DNA from: Dyadobacter jejuensis
GTDB taxonomy: Bacteria > Bacteroidota > Bacteroidia > Cytophagales > Spirosomataceae
Direction of reading: 5' to 3'
Assembly: GCF_003149085.1 (NCBI RefSeq)
Contig: NZ_QGDT01000001.1
Coordinates: 372,001 to 436,000 of the forward strand
DNA: 64,000 nucleotides
In this document: one piece after another, positions 56,476 through 64,000 of the stretch
How positions within the stretch are numbered: the first letter of the stretch is position 1
How the letters are laid out: each line of letters begins with the position of its first letter
Notes under the pieces: model-generated
The model's input: the letters and a program-made list of their open reading frames with translations, nothing else
Databases searched by the model: none
What the model was told of the DNA's origin: nothing
Translations under genes and position numbers: made by a program

Positions 56476-56500
56476 AATCATAATTGGCGTTATTTTTTGA

Positions 56501-56508
56501 TAATTTTG
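56501..56508 (+). promoter_or_regulatory. -7 promoter element before ridA
   Basis: TAATTTTG, a full match to TAnnTTTG, 61 nt before the ridA ATG chosen here. The -33 position is not a good match. Confidence 0.45.
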
Positions 56509-56569
56509 TGACCTAAATCATCTCATGAATGGGCTTTTCGAAAGTCCGATGACTAAAAAAAATATTCTT

Positions 56570-56938
56570 ATGGCGAAAGAAATCATATATTCAGATAAGG
56601 CTCCTGAGCCTATTGGGCCTTATAGCCAGGCAGTAAAAACCAACGGGACTTTGTATGTGTCGGGGCAGATAGCCGCCGAACTTGCTAAGGCGGGCGACAT
56701 CAAGGCCGAAGCGGGCTTGGTAATGCAGCAAATTGGCCATATTCTGGGTGCAGCAGGAATGTCTTTTTCCCATGTGGTAAAGGCTTCTATTTTTTTGAAA
56801 AATATGGCGGACTTTGCAGCGGTCAATGAGGTATATGGTAGCTTCTTTACCAGTGAGCCTCCCGCACGAGAAACCGTACAAGTGGCCATGCTCCCGAAGG
56901 ACGTAAATGTGGAGATCTCGGTGATTGCCGTAGAATAG
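56570..56938 (+). CDS. ridA: RidA family reactive intermediate/imine deaminase
   Basis: 122 aa from the ATG at 56570 (MAKEIIYSDKAPEPIGPYSQAV). An in-frame start at 56525 would add 15 residues unlike the family. The trimer-forming RidA core is complete: GPYSQAVKTNGTLYVSGQ and ARETVQVAMLPKDVNVEISVIAVE, with the Arg in PPARETVQV expected to bind the substrate carboxylate. It removes 2-aminoacrylate and related enamines. Confidence 0.93.
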   Translation: MAKEIIYSDKAPEPIGPYSQAVKTNGTLYVSGQIAAELAKAGDIKAEAGLVMQQIGHILGAAGMSFSHVVKASIFLKNMADFAAVNEVYGSFFTSEPPARETVQVAMLPKDVNVEISVIAVE

Positions 56939-57050
56939 GCGACACCAGCGGTGCAGCGGTAGTAATAAATTATTGATGGTGGTAATATTCCTGGCTTTTT
57001 TGGCAAGGGTTATCACCGTTCTTCTTTACAAAAAATCAGCAATAAAATAA

Positions 57051-58601
57051 ATGAGTGATCAACCAGTACGGGTACGCTTTGCCCCTAGTCCAACCGGTCC
57101 TTTGCATGCGGGCGGTGTGCGTACGGCCCTTTATAATTATCTATTTGCCCGTCAGATGGGGGGTGAAATGCTCCTTAGGATAGAAGATACCGATCAAACC
57201 AGGTTTGTACCCGGTGCCGAGCAGTATATATTAGAAGCCCTCAATTGGTTGGGAATCGAAATAGATGAGGGTCCCGAAACGGGTGGGCCACATGCTCCTT
57301 ATAGGCAGTCGGAAAGAAAGGACATCTATCTGCAATATGCCCTGCAGCTAATTAATGAGGGAAAAGCCTACTACGCCTTCGATACGGCTGAGGAGCTAGA
57401 TGTGATGCGGAAACGCTTGGAGGCAGCTAAAGTGGCCGCCGTTCAGTACAATGCCATCACCCGCATGGAGATGAGTAACTCCCTTACTTTGCCACCCGAT
57501 GAGGTGCAGCGTCGCTTGGACCGGGGAGACGCTTATGTGGTCCGTATGAAAATTATGCCGAAAGAAGATGTCCGTTTCAACGACCTCATTCGTGGATGGG
57601 TAGTGGTGCACTCCAGCCAGATCGACGATAAGGTGTTGCTGAAGTCGGACGGCATGCCCACGTATCATTTGGCCAATATTGTAGATGACCACCTGATGGG
57701 CATCACCCATGTGATCCGTGGAGAAGAGTGGTTGCCCTCCGCTCCGCTCCATGTGCTCTTGTATCGTTATTTGGGTTGGGAGTCGAGCATGCCTAAGTTT
57801 GCTCACTTGCCCTTATTATTAAAGCCCGATGGCAACGGTAAGCTCTCTAAGCGAGATGCCGACTTGGGAGGCTTTCCTATTTTTCCGCTGCAATGGACCG
57901 ATCCTACGAGTGGCGATGTGGCCAAAGGGTTTAGAGAAGAAGGGTATTTTCCCGAATCCACTGCCAATTTTCTCGCCTTATTGGGCTGGAATGCCGGGAC
58001 CGAGCAGGAAATCTTTAGCATGAAGGAGCTGATCGACTCCTTTAGCTTTGAGCGTGTTCATAAAGCTGGAGCGCGTTTCGATATTCAAAAAGCCAACTGG
58101 TTTAATCAACAATATCTAAAAGAACGCCCTATAGAGGTGTTGGCCGAGGAGGTGAAGCCCTTATTTGCTAGCCGTGGCATTGCAGTCAACGACCAGCAAG
58201 TGGCTCAGGTGGTCCAGCTGCTTAAGGATAGGGTCTATTTTGTACGGGATATCGTGGAGGAATCGTTATTTTTATTTACGGCTCCTCAGGAATACGACCA
58301 GGATGTGGCCGTTAAGAAATGGAATGAAGAGGCTGTCACCGCTATTTCAGGGCTAGAAGAGGCCTTTGGAGCCTATGAGGGCGAATTTGACGCCGAGCAT
58401 ATCAAACAATTGGTGTTTGATACCCTCACGGCGATGTCTATAAAAATGGGCAAGGTCATGCAGGTGCTTCGTTTGGCACTTACGGGTGTAGGCACAGGAC
58501 CCGACCTGATGATGATCATGGAGATCCTGGGAAGGCAGGAAGTACAAGAACGATTGAAAGGGGCGATTGACCGTTTACCAGCTCAAATTCGCCTGGCCTA
58601 A
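57051..58601 (+). CDS. gltX: Glutamate--tRNA ligase
   Basis: 516 aa class I synthetase. HIGH-type motif HAGG at residues 19-22 in FAPSPTGPLHAGGVRTAL; KMSKS-type motif KLSKR at 264-268. The C-terminal anticodon-binding domain is full length. It charges tRNA-Glu, and possibly tRNA-Gln if the genome relies on transamidation, which this window cannot show. Confidence 0.96.
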   Translation: MSDQPVRVRFAPSPTGPLHAGGVRTALYNYLFARQMGGEMLLRIEDTDQTRFVPGAEQYILEALNWLGIEIDEGPETGGPHAPYRQSERKDIYLQYALQLINEGKAYYAFDTAEELDVMRKRLEAAKVAAVQYNAITRMEMSNSLTLPPDEVQRRLDRGDAYVVRMKIMPKEDVRFNDLIRGWVVVHSSQIDDKVLLKSDGMPTYHLANIVDDHLMGITHVIRGEEWLPSAPLHVLLYRYLGWESSMPKFAHLPLLLKPDGNGKLSKRDADLGGFPIFPLQWTDPTSGDVAKGFREEGYFPESTANFLALLGWNAGTEQEIFSMKELIDSFSFERVHKAGARFDIQKANWFNQQYLKERPIEVLAEEVKPLFASRGIAVNDQQVAQVVQLLKDRVYFVRDIVEESLFLFTAPQEYDQDVAVKKWNEEAVTAISGLEEAFGAYEGEFDAEHIKQLVFDTLTAMSIKMGKVMQVLRLALTGVGTGPDLMMIMEILGRQEVQERLKGAIDRLPAQIRLA

Positions 58602-58630
58602 TTCAAAACGGCCGTTTACTAAGTTTCGGT

Positions 58631-58679
58631 TGATGGGCCTTCCATGCTTTCGTATTTTCATGGTATCGAAAGCCCATCA
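58631..58679 (+). repeat. Long hairpin after gltX
   Basis: TGATGGGC (58631-58638) pairs with GCCCATCA (58672-58679); inside, either CCATG/CATGG or CTTTCG/CGAAAG can form. No T-run follows, so it is likely an mRNA end or REP-like element rather than a strong terminator. Confidence 0.4.
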
Positions 58680-58750
58680 TCGAGGCAGTTCCGCCGTGGG
58701 TGGTATAGCGTTTTAGTGTAGATTAGCACATAGGTAAAACCAAAGATGAT

Positions 58751-59014
58751 ATGGCAAAGAAAAAAAAGACGGGAATTATAAAACCAACGGATGAAAAACC
58801 GAGGGTACATAAAGACCTAGAGGGCTTCGATATAAAGATCAATTCCTTCGGTGAGATTACCACTAGCTACGACATGGATCGTATCAATGAGTTTCTTAAT
58901 AAAAATGTCGATGACAAAAAATTAAGAGACCGAGAGGATATTCCAGGACGCAAAGGGGATACCGATGAGGACGATCTGGATGAGGACGCATTGTTTTCGG
59001 ACGAGGAGGAGTAG
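58751..59014 (+). CDS. Small acidic hypothetical protein
   Basis: An 87-aa protein with a basic start (MAKKKKTGIIKP), a central DLEGFDIKINSFGEITTSYDMDRINEFLN segment that looks folded, and a very acidic tail (DEDDLDEDALFSDEEE). No membrane segment or signal. I do not recognise the family. The charge pattern fits a small cytosolic accessory or nucleic-acid-associated protein, but this is only suggestive. Confidence 0.75.
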   Translation: MAKKKKTGIIKPTDEKPRVHKDLEGFDIKINSFGEITTSYDMDRINEFLNKNVDDKKLRDREDIPGRKGDTDEDDLDEDALFSDEEE

Positions 59015-59076
59015 CCGCTTGTAGGGTACCCCTCGAATGCTAATTGAAAGACTTCTTTAAACCATAATCAATACAG

Positions 59077-59856
59077 ATGAGATCACACGAAATAGACTAT
59101 AAGATTATTGGCGACGATATCCAGGTGGCAGAAATAGAGCTCGATCCTATGGAGACGGTCATTGCCGAAGCCGGAGCGATGCTTTTTATGGAAGATGGCA
59201 TTCATTTCGAAACGAAGATGGGCGATGGCTCCGAAGCCAATCAAAGCATAATGGGTAAGATATTCCAGGCGGGTACGCGTATCCTTACGGGAGAGTCCCT
59301 TTTTATGACCCACTTTACCAACCGTGGGATGGGCAAGAAAAAGGTCGCTTTTTCCGCCCCTTACCCGGGTACTATTATGCCTATTGACCTGTCGAAAATC
59401 TATGGTAATGAGTTAATCGTTCAAAAAGATGGTTTCTTATGTGCGGCCATGGGGACTAGCATGAAAATTCACTTCAACCGTCGTTTTGGTTCTGGCCTCT
59501 TCGGTGGGGAGGGTTTTATCCTTCAGAAACTAAAAGGGGACGGGATGGCCTTTGTGCATGCCGGTGGAGTGATGATAGAGCGTCAACTCAATAACGAAAC
59601 CCTACGTATCGACACGGGTTGTGTAGTGGCTTTCGAACAGTCGTTAAGCTTCGATATACAGCGCTCTGGTGGGTTAAAGTCCATGGTGTTTGGTGGTGAA
59701 GGTATGTTTTTGGCCACCTTGCAAGGAACAGGGCGCGTCTGGATCCAGTCGATGCCTATCTCCAAACTGATTCAGCGCTTGGCGGTAGGAGGTCCTAATG
59801 CCAACAAAGAAAGTGGTTCAGTAATCGGGAAGTTGGGTAACCTCTTTGAAGATTAG
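59077..59856 (+). CDS. TIGR00266/AIM24 family protein
   Basis: 259 aa with the beta-rich AIM24 fold: [25 protein letters not shown] and [14 protein letters not shown], then [21 protein letters not shown]. The family is widespread, named after a yeast mitochondrial protein, and its role in bacteria is not known. No signal peptide. It is followed by a strong two-way terminator shared with susD. Confidence 0.92.
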   Translation: MRSHEIDYKIIGDDIQVAEIELDPMETVIAEAGAMLFMEDGIHFETKMGDGSEANQSIMGKIFQAGTRILTGESLFMTHFTNRGMGKKKVAFSAPYPGTIMPIDLSKIYGNELIVQKDGFLCAAMGTSMKIHFNRRFGSGLFGGEGFILQKLKGDGMAFVHAGGVMIERQLNNETLRIDTGCVVAFEQSLSFDIQRSGGLKSMVFGGEGMFLATLQGTGRVWIQSMPISKLIQRLAVGGPNANKESGSVIGKLGNLFED

Positions 59857-59878
59857 ATTGCTCTAAAAGTATACATTT

Positions 59879-59918
59879 AAAAAAATCCCCTGCGATCGAT
59901 TTCGCAGGGGATTTTTTT
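59879..59918. terminator. Bidirectional terminator between AIM24 gene and susD
   Basis: A 17-bp inverted repeat with core ATCCCCTGCGA/TCGCAGGGGAT, A7 on one side and T7 on the other, and a 6-nt loop. It serves both convergent transcripts. Confidence 0.92.
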
Positions 59919-59921
59919 GGG

Positions 59922-61499
59922 TTATTGGTCGTATCCTGGATTCTGAGGCCTCAAGTTGGGGCTGTTCAGCATTTCTTGCACCCCCAATGGGAATAAGAGG
60001 TGTTTTTCCTTCAGGGTGACCCCATCGCCAGTATTTAAGTTGACGTGGCCCACGAAGTCGTCAAAGCCTTTGGTCTTCTCGTTGAAGACTTTACGGAGCC
60101 TTACCATGTCAAACCAGGTAATTCCCTCATAGCAGAATTCGTACCATCGCTCTCTCCATACCGCTTCTCTGAACGAAGTTTGAGAAAAAGTACCCATAGC
60201 AGGTGTGGTCAGTTTAGCCCGGTCGCGAATGCGCTTATAAGCCTCATAAGCCTCTGCGTTTAGTCCGCCCACTTCGTTTTGCGCTTCTGCGTAGATAAGC
60301 AATACCTCTGCAAAACGAATCAGGTTTACATTTAAGTTGTTGAGTCTAGTAGCGGTTATACCCGGCCCACCCAGTGCTGCCACATTGAAATATTTGAATA
60401 CATAGGGTGCTCCTAATTCAAAGGGGGCCCCATTGCCATTCATATAATAGCTCGTATAAAACCAGCCTTCTTGGTCTTTCGTACGTAGGTCCCCCGTTTC
60501 GAACGAATTGTAAAAAGATAAAGTAGGTACCGTACTTCCCGTTCCACCAGGTCCTGCAAAGGTTACAGGCTTAAAATTGGGAAAAAAGTCGTTCAATGGG
60601 AAACCCGCCACCACGGTGTTATACTGGATCTGGAATAGATGCTCTAATTTATTCTTCTGGGTTTCGTCATGAATTTTTTTATAGGTATCAAACAAATTCA
60701 CCGTCGTTGGGTTTGCCTTCGAATAGTCGATCACCTCTTTTGCTTTGGCTGCTGCCAAAGTGTAGTGAGAGGCTCCTTTGTTTAATGGAAACCCAGCCAT
60801 CGTTAAATAAACCTTCGAGAGCAGCGCTTTAACGGCCATTTGTGTGGCACGTCCACTGGTTTCAAACACGGGCAAGCCAGCCGCTTCTGCTGCCTTGAGG
60901 TCTTCTACGATCAGGTTATAAACTTGCTCCTGAGGGGACCTTTCGGGGAAGAAATCCTCCGAAGAGGCGGTTTGAGGCATGGTGATGATCGGTGCATCGC
61001 CCCATAGTCTTACCACATTGAAATAGGCCCATGCCCTCAGAAATTTTGCCTCGCCTAGGAGCTTCGTTTTTTGAGCCTCTGTGGCAGGTGCTACAAAGCT
61101 GATGCCTGGTATTTTGTCCAAGGCAAGGTTGGCATTGGCGATGATTCTGTAGAGTCCATTCCACCAGTTATTAACATGCTCCGTATTACCGTCGTGACTC
61201 AACGAATAAAGGTTGTTAAGGTTGGAGTTTTGGCCAGTTTCAGTGGTTGCCGTCCCGGTGACGGCCTCCAACATTTGCCAGTTGGCAGAGAAGATCCCCG
61301 CCCCATCACCGTAGAAGCGAAGGCCCGAATAAGTGGCCCCAATAGCCGCTTCCGCATGGTCGGGAATGGTATAAAAACTTTCAGGCGTTAGGTTTGATGG
61401 ATCCTTTTCGTCTAGGAAGTCGGAGCAGCTCGTAGGGGCCAGCATCATGACCCCTGAGATCATGGCTAGTCCTAGTTTTTTGAAATGATATAATTTCAT
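59922..61499 (-). CDS. SusD/RagB family nutrient-binding outer-membrane lipoprotein
   Basis: 525 aa with a lipoprotein signal (lipobox APTSC, Cys 25). N-terminal DFLDEKDPSNLTPESFYTIPDHAEAAIGATYSGLR and C-terminal RWYEFCYEGITWFDMVRLRKV with LFPLGVQEMLNSPNLRPQNPGY are typical of SusD-like proteins. They form the lid over the SusC channel and bind glycans or peptides at the cell surface. The start is 35 nt after the SusC stop. The ligand cannot be predicted, and no glycoside hydrolase or regulator lies in view. Confidence 0.95.
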   Translation of the reverse strand: MKLYHFKKLGLAMISGVMMLAPTSCSDFLDEKDPSNLTPESFYTIPDHAEAAIGATYSGLRFYGDGAGIFSANWQMLEAVTGTATTETGQNSNLNNLYSLSHDGNTEHVNNWWNGLYRIIANANLALDKIPGISFVAPATEAQKTKLLGEAKFLRAWAYFNVVRLWGDAPIITMPQTASSEDFFPERSPQEQVYNLIVEDLKAAEAAGLPVFETSGRATQMAVKALLSKVYLTMAGFPLNKGASHYTLAAAKAKEVIDYSKANPTTVNLFDTYKKIHDETQKNKLEHLFQIQYNTVVAGFPLNDFFPNFKPVTFAGPGGTGSTVPTLSFYNSFETGDLRTKDQEGWFYTSYYMNGNGAPFELGAPYVFKYFNVAALGGPGITATRLNNLNVNLIRFAEVLLIYAEAQNEVGGLNAEAYEAYKRIRDRAKLTTPAMGTFSQTSFREAVWRERWYEFCYEGITWFDMVRLRKVFNEKTKGFDDFVGHVNLNTGDGVTLKEKHLLFPLGVQEMLNSPNLRPQNPGYDQ

Positions 61500-61534
61500 A
61501 ATGAATGTCTTTTTGGAATAATAAAATCAGCCTG

Positions 61535-64000
61535 TTACAAAGTGATTTGCAAACCTCCCGTGAAGGTCGATGGCTTGGGATACCCGTGCCAGATCATGCC
61601 TTGAGAGAATACATTATTACTGTCACCACCACGTATCGGGGTCATTTCGGGATCTCCGTGTGGATACTTCGTTAACAAGAAGAAGTTTTGGGCAGAGATA
61701 TACAGTTTAAGTCTGTTAAGCTTGATCTTATTGATCATTTCGGATGGGAATGTATAACCCAGCACGAGGTTTCTACCCCGTAGGAATGATCCGTCAAAAA
61801 TCCAACGGGTATCTACGTTCGTTACATAGCCCGCTTTTGTATCGCGAAGCTGTGCAATCGGTGTATTCTGATTGGTAGGCGTCCAAGCGTCCAATACGGT
61901 AGCGTAGCTGTTTGCTAGCGAAACACGGTCTTCACTGGCGTGTAAGTTCATATCCATTACATCGTTGCCATATGAATATTGCAAGTCGAGCATAAGGTCG
62001 AAATTACCATAGCGAATCGTGTTGGTAAGCGAGCCCCAGCCTTTTGGACTACCGTTTCCGATAATGCTACGGTCGGCATCGGTGATTACACCGTCGCCGT
62101 TTACGTCTAAGTATTTGATGTCGCCTGGCAACATGGTAAGGCCGGCACGGTAGCTGGTAAATTTGGCTGCATCATCCGCTTCTGCTTCGCTCCAGGTACC
62201 TAGCCTTGTAAGTCCCCAGAAAGCACCCACCGGTTCTCCAATACGGATTACGCTGGTCTGGTTGGTAATTCCAGGGCCACCTACACCGAATATGTCGGCA
62301 GGAGTAGCCAAAGAGAGTACCTTACTCTTGTTGAGAGATATGTTAAAGCTTGTATTCCAGCTAAACCTGCTGGTTTCGATGTTTACCGTATTGAGCGTAA
62401 ACTCTAGACCTTTGTTTTCCATAGAACCAATGTTCTTACGGATTACAGAATAGCCACTTGTACGTGGAACGGGTGCATCCAGAAGCATATCGGTGGTTTT
62501 TCTGTAATAGTAATCCGCCTCAACAGAAATACGCCCTTTCAAGAAGCTGATCTCTATACCTGCATCCGTTTGGGCTGTTTTCTCCCATTTTAGGTCATTA
62601 TTGGCCAGTCTGTTGATACCAGTACCATTGAATCGGGTATCGTTGTATACCGTCGCATATGTAGAGCTCAGTAAAGAAAGCGAGGAGTAAGAAGGAATTT
62701 CAGAATTACCCGTTAGTCCATAACTGGTCCTTATTTTCAAGTTAGAGATAATCGAATTTCCTTTTAGGAATTCTTCGTCAGAAACTTTCCAGGCCAAAGC
62801 AGCAGAAGGAAAGAATGCGTATTTATGGTTGTTTCCAAATTTGGAGGATCCATCGGCCCGTCCCGTCACGGTCAGAAGATATTTATCTTGAAGGGTATAA
62901 TTGATCCGACCGAAGTAGGAGTTAAAAGCGAAACGAGAGGCGCCTGAGGAAACAGCTGGTAAGGTCGATCCCGCCCCTAGATTATTGAACCCAAAGGCAT
63001 CGGTGGAGAAATTCCGAACACTCGCTCCGGTGGTAGCAATATTGGTTTCTTGCCATGAAATACCCAATAATGCGTTCAACGAATGAATACCACCGAAGGT
63101 TTTGTTGTAAGTCAAATAATTCTCAAATGACCAAAACTGCTCCTTAGAGTTGTTTTTGCTGGCAGTCCCAGACTCCCCGATGCGCAAGGTCCTCGTTTCC
63201 GATTGGTTAATCTCCTGGTTTAGGATGTTAACCCCTAATATTGAACGCATTTCTAAGCCAGGAGCAAGGTTGATATTCGAATAAATACTCCCTAAGGTCG
63301 TTTGCGTGTTTTGGATATACCGACGGCCCATCAGGCGATGCACAGAGCTAAATGATCCTTCGGCGCCTGGATAATCTCTGTTATTAGCATAAGATCCATC
63401 CTTATATTTTACGGGTAGGAAAGGGAAGTCTTCGACCATCTGACGAGGAACGGCGTCACTAATATCTACTAAGTTCTCCGATTGATTGTTATAGCTCAAA
63501 GTGGCCCCAATTTTCAGCCATTTTTTGACCTGATCATCAATGCTAAAGCGCGTGGAATAGCGCTTTAGATAGGAGGTTTTAAGCAGTCCCTGGTCGTCGC
63601 GGTAGTTAAGAGAAAGGGAATAGGTAGTTCGCTCGTTGCCTCCACTAAAACCCAGTTGGTGATTCTGAGAAAGTTTACTTTGTGTAGACTCTTTAAACCA
63701 ATCCGTGTCATAATTGGGTGCAAAGGTCCCGTCAGCACGAACTGTGAATATTTCAGGATATTTGGCTTGCAAGGCGGCACGTCGTACTTGTGGGTCGTGT
63801 GTCAGATACTTGCCGGCAGCCCAGCCTACTGGATCGAATTTTTCCATATTTTTATAGGAAAGGTCTTCTACATCCAGATATTCCTGAGCATTGAGCACCT
63901 TGGCTCTCTTAGGACCAGGCGTAGCCACACTGAAATCGACCCCATAGGTGATCGATCCTTCGCCTGACTTTCCCTTTTTGGTCGTTACCAGGATCACCCC
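61535..64000 (-). CDS. SusC/RagA family TonB-dependent outer-membrane transporter, 5' end outside window
   Basis: The frame is open to the window edge, so the signal peptide, carboxypeptidase-like domain and most of the plug are missing. The visible part starts in the plug end GVILVTTKKGKSG and contains the whole 22-strand barrel to a C-terminal STFTGGLQITL, a typical outer-membrane end. It imports the ligand captured by the adjacent SusD, powered by TonB. Family-typical SusC features include LLGISWQ, GRADGSSKFG and GDIKYLDVNGDG. Confidence 0.95.
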   Translation of the reverse strand, partial: GVILVTTKKGKSGEGSITYGVDFSVATPGPKRAKVLNAQEYLDVEDLSYKNMEKFDPVGWAAGKYLTHDPQVRRAALQAKYPEIFTVRADGTFAPNYDTDWFKESTQSKLSQNHQLGFSGGNERTTYSLSLNYRDDQGLLKTSYLKRYSTRFSIDDQVKKWLKIGATLSYNNQSENLVDISDAVPRQMVEDFPFLPVKYKDGSYANNRDYPGAEGSFSSVHRLMGRRYIQNTQTTLGSIYSNINLAPGLEMRSILGVNILNQEINQSETRTLRIGESGTASKNNSKEQFWSFENYLTYNKTFGGIHSLNALLGISWQETNIATTGASVRNFSTDAFGFNNLGAGSTLPAVSSGASRFAFNSYFGRINYTLQDKYLLTVTGRADGSSKFGNNHKYAFFPSAALAWKVSDEEFLKGNSIISNLKIRTSYGLTGNSEIPSYSSLSLLSSTYATVYNDTRFNGTGINRLANNDLKWEKTAQTDAGIEISFLKGRISVEADYYYRKTTDMLLDAPVPRTSGYSVIRKNIGSMENKGLEFTLNTVNIETSRFSWNTSFNISLNKSKVLSLATPADIFGVGGPGITNQTSVIRIGEPVGAFWGLTRLGTWSEAEADDAAKFTSYRAGLTMLPGDIKYLDVNGDGVITDADRSIIGNGSPKGWGSLTNTIRYGNFDLMLDLQYSYGNDVMDMNLHASEDRVSLANSYATVLDAWTPTNQNTPIAQLRDTKAGYVTNVDTRWIFDGSFLRGRNLVLGYTFPSEMINKIKLNRLKLYISAQNFFLLTKYPHGDPEMTPIRGGDSNNVFSQGMIWHGYPKPSTFTGGLQITL

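Overview
The window is a stretch of chromosome from a Bacteroidota bacterium, most likely of the order Cytophagales (Spirosomaceae/Dyadobacter-like; lineage inferred, no search run). The grounds are a complete alternative complex III operon joined to an A-type cytochrome oxidase, a C25 peptidase of the PorU/PorU2 type with a type IX secretion C-terminal domain, a SusC/SusD pair, DUF4290 next to murA, PspC/GIN-domain proteins, and repeated promoter motifs of the Bacteroidetes kind (TTTG-N19-TAnnTTTG).

Layout. 1-760: 3' end of rpsA, then tRNA-Cys and a strong terminator. 0.9-17.6 kb: one long plus-strand respiratory operon, actABCDEF, coxB, coxA, ctaA, ctaB, two subunit III genes, subunit IV, a Sco-like copper chaperone, a DUF420 assembly protein and a small CxxC membrane protein, closed by a 20-bp perfect bidirectional terminator. 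17.6-18.4 kb: murI, convergent. 18.7-21.2 kb: ECF sigma factor, probable membrane anti-sigma factor and outer-membrane barrel. 21.3-35.1 kb: information-processing block with tRNA-Tyr, tRNA-Gly, a disrupted tRNA-Thr copy, tRNA-Thr, tuf, tRNA-Trp, secE, nusG, rplK, rplA, rplJ, rplL, rpoB, rpoC. 35.2-43.5 kb: DUF3467 gene on plus, then murA, DUF4290, a GT39-like membrane protein, a PorU2-like sortase and folA on minus. 43.7-47.5 kb: PadR regulator, PspC-GIN membrane protein and a secreted GIN protein. 47.5-48.5 kb: about 1 kb without an intact gene, possibly holding a decayed one. 48.5-59.9 kb: mostly small metabolic genes (outer-membrane protein, AraC regulator divergent from an alcohol dehydrogenase, redoxin, aldehyde dehydrogenase, quinol monooxygenase-like protein, aldo/keto reductase, acyl-CoA thioesterase, RidA, gltX, AIM24-like protein), broken by a 205-bp tandem repeat carrying REP-like palindromes. 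59.9-64 kb: susD and a 5'-truncated susC on minus.

How the parts work together. The respiratory operon encodes a quinol:acceptor oxidoreductase and its partner oxidase together with heme A synthesis and copper insertion, so one transcript can build a whole quinol-to-oxygen branch. ActA carries an extra N-terminal c-type heme while CoxB has none, which suggests ActA hands electrons directly to CuA. The ribosomal/RNA polymerase block follows standard bacterial order, but the rplJ-rplL and rplL-rpoB gaps can both fold into H-type pseudoknots.

The most interesting observations are non-coding: an attenuator-like 5' leader with mutually exclusive 8-bp pairings before the acyl-CoA thioesterase gene, two pseudoknot-capable spacers in the rplJL-rpoBC operon, two 10-bp direct repeats exactly 21 bp apart at the AraC-controlled promoter, and a tRNA-Thr copy with a 16-nt insertion in its D-loop. 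MurA has Asp in place of the catalytic Cys, which predicts fosfomycin resistance. I found no CRISPR array, prophage or insertion sequence.
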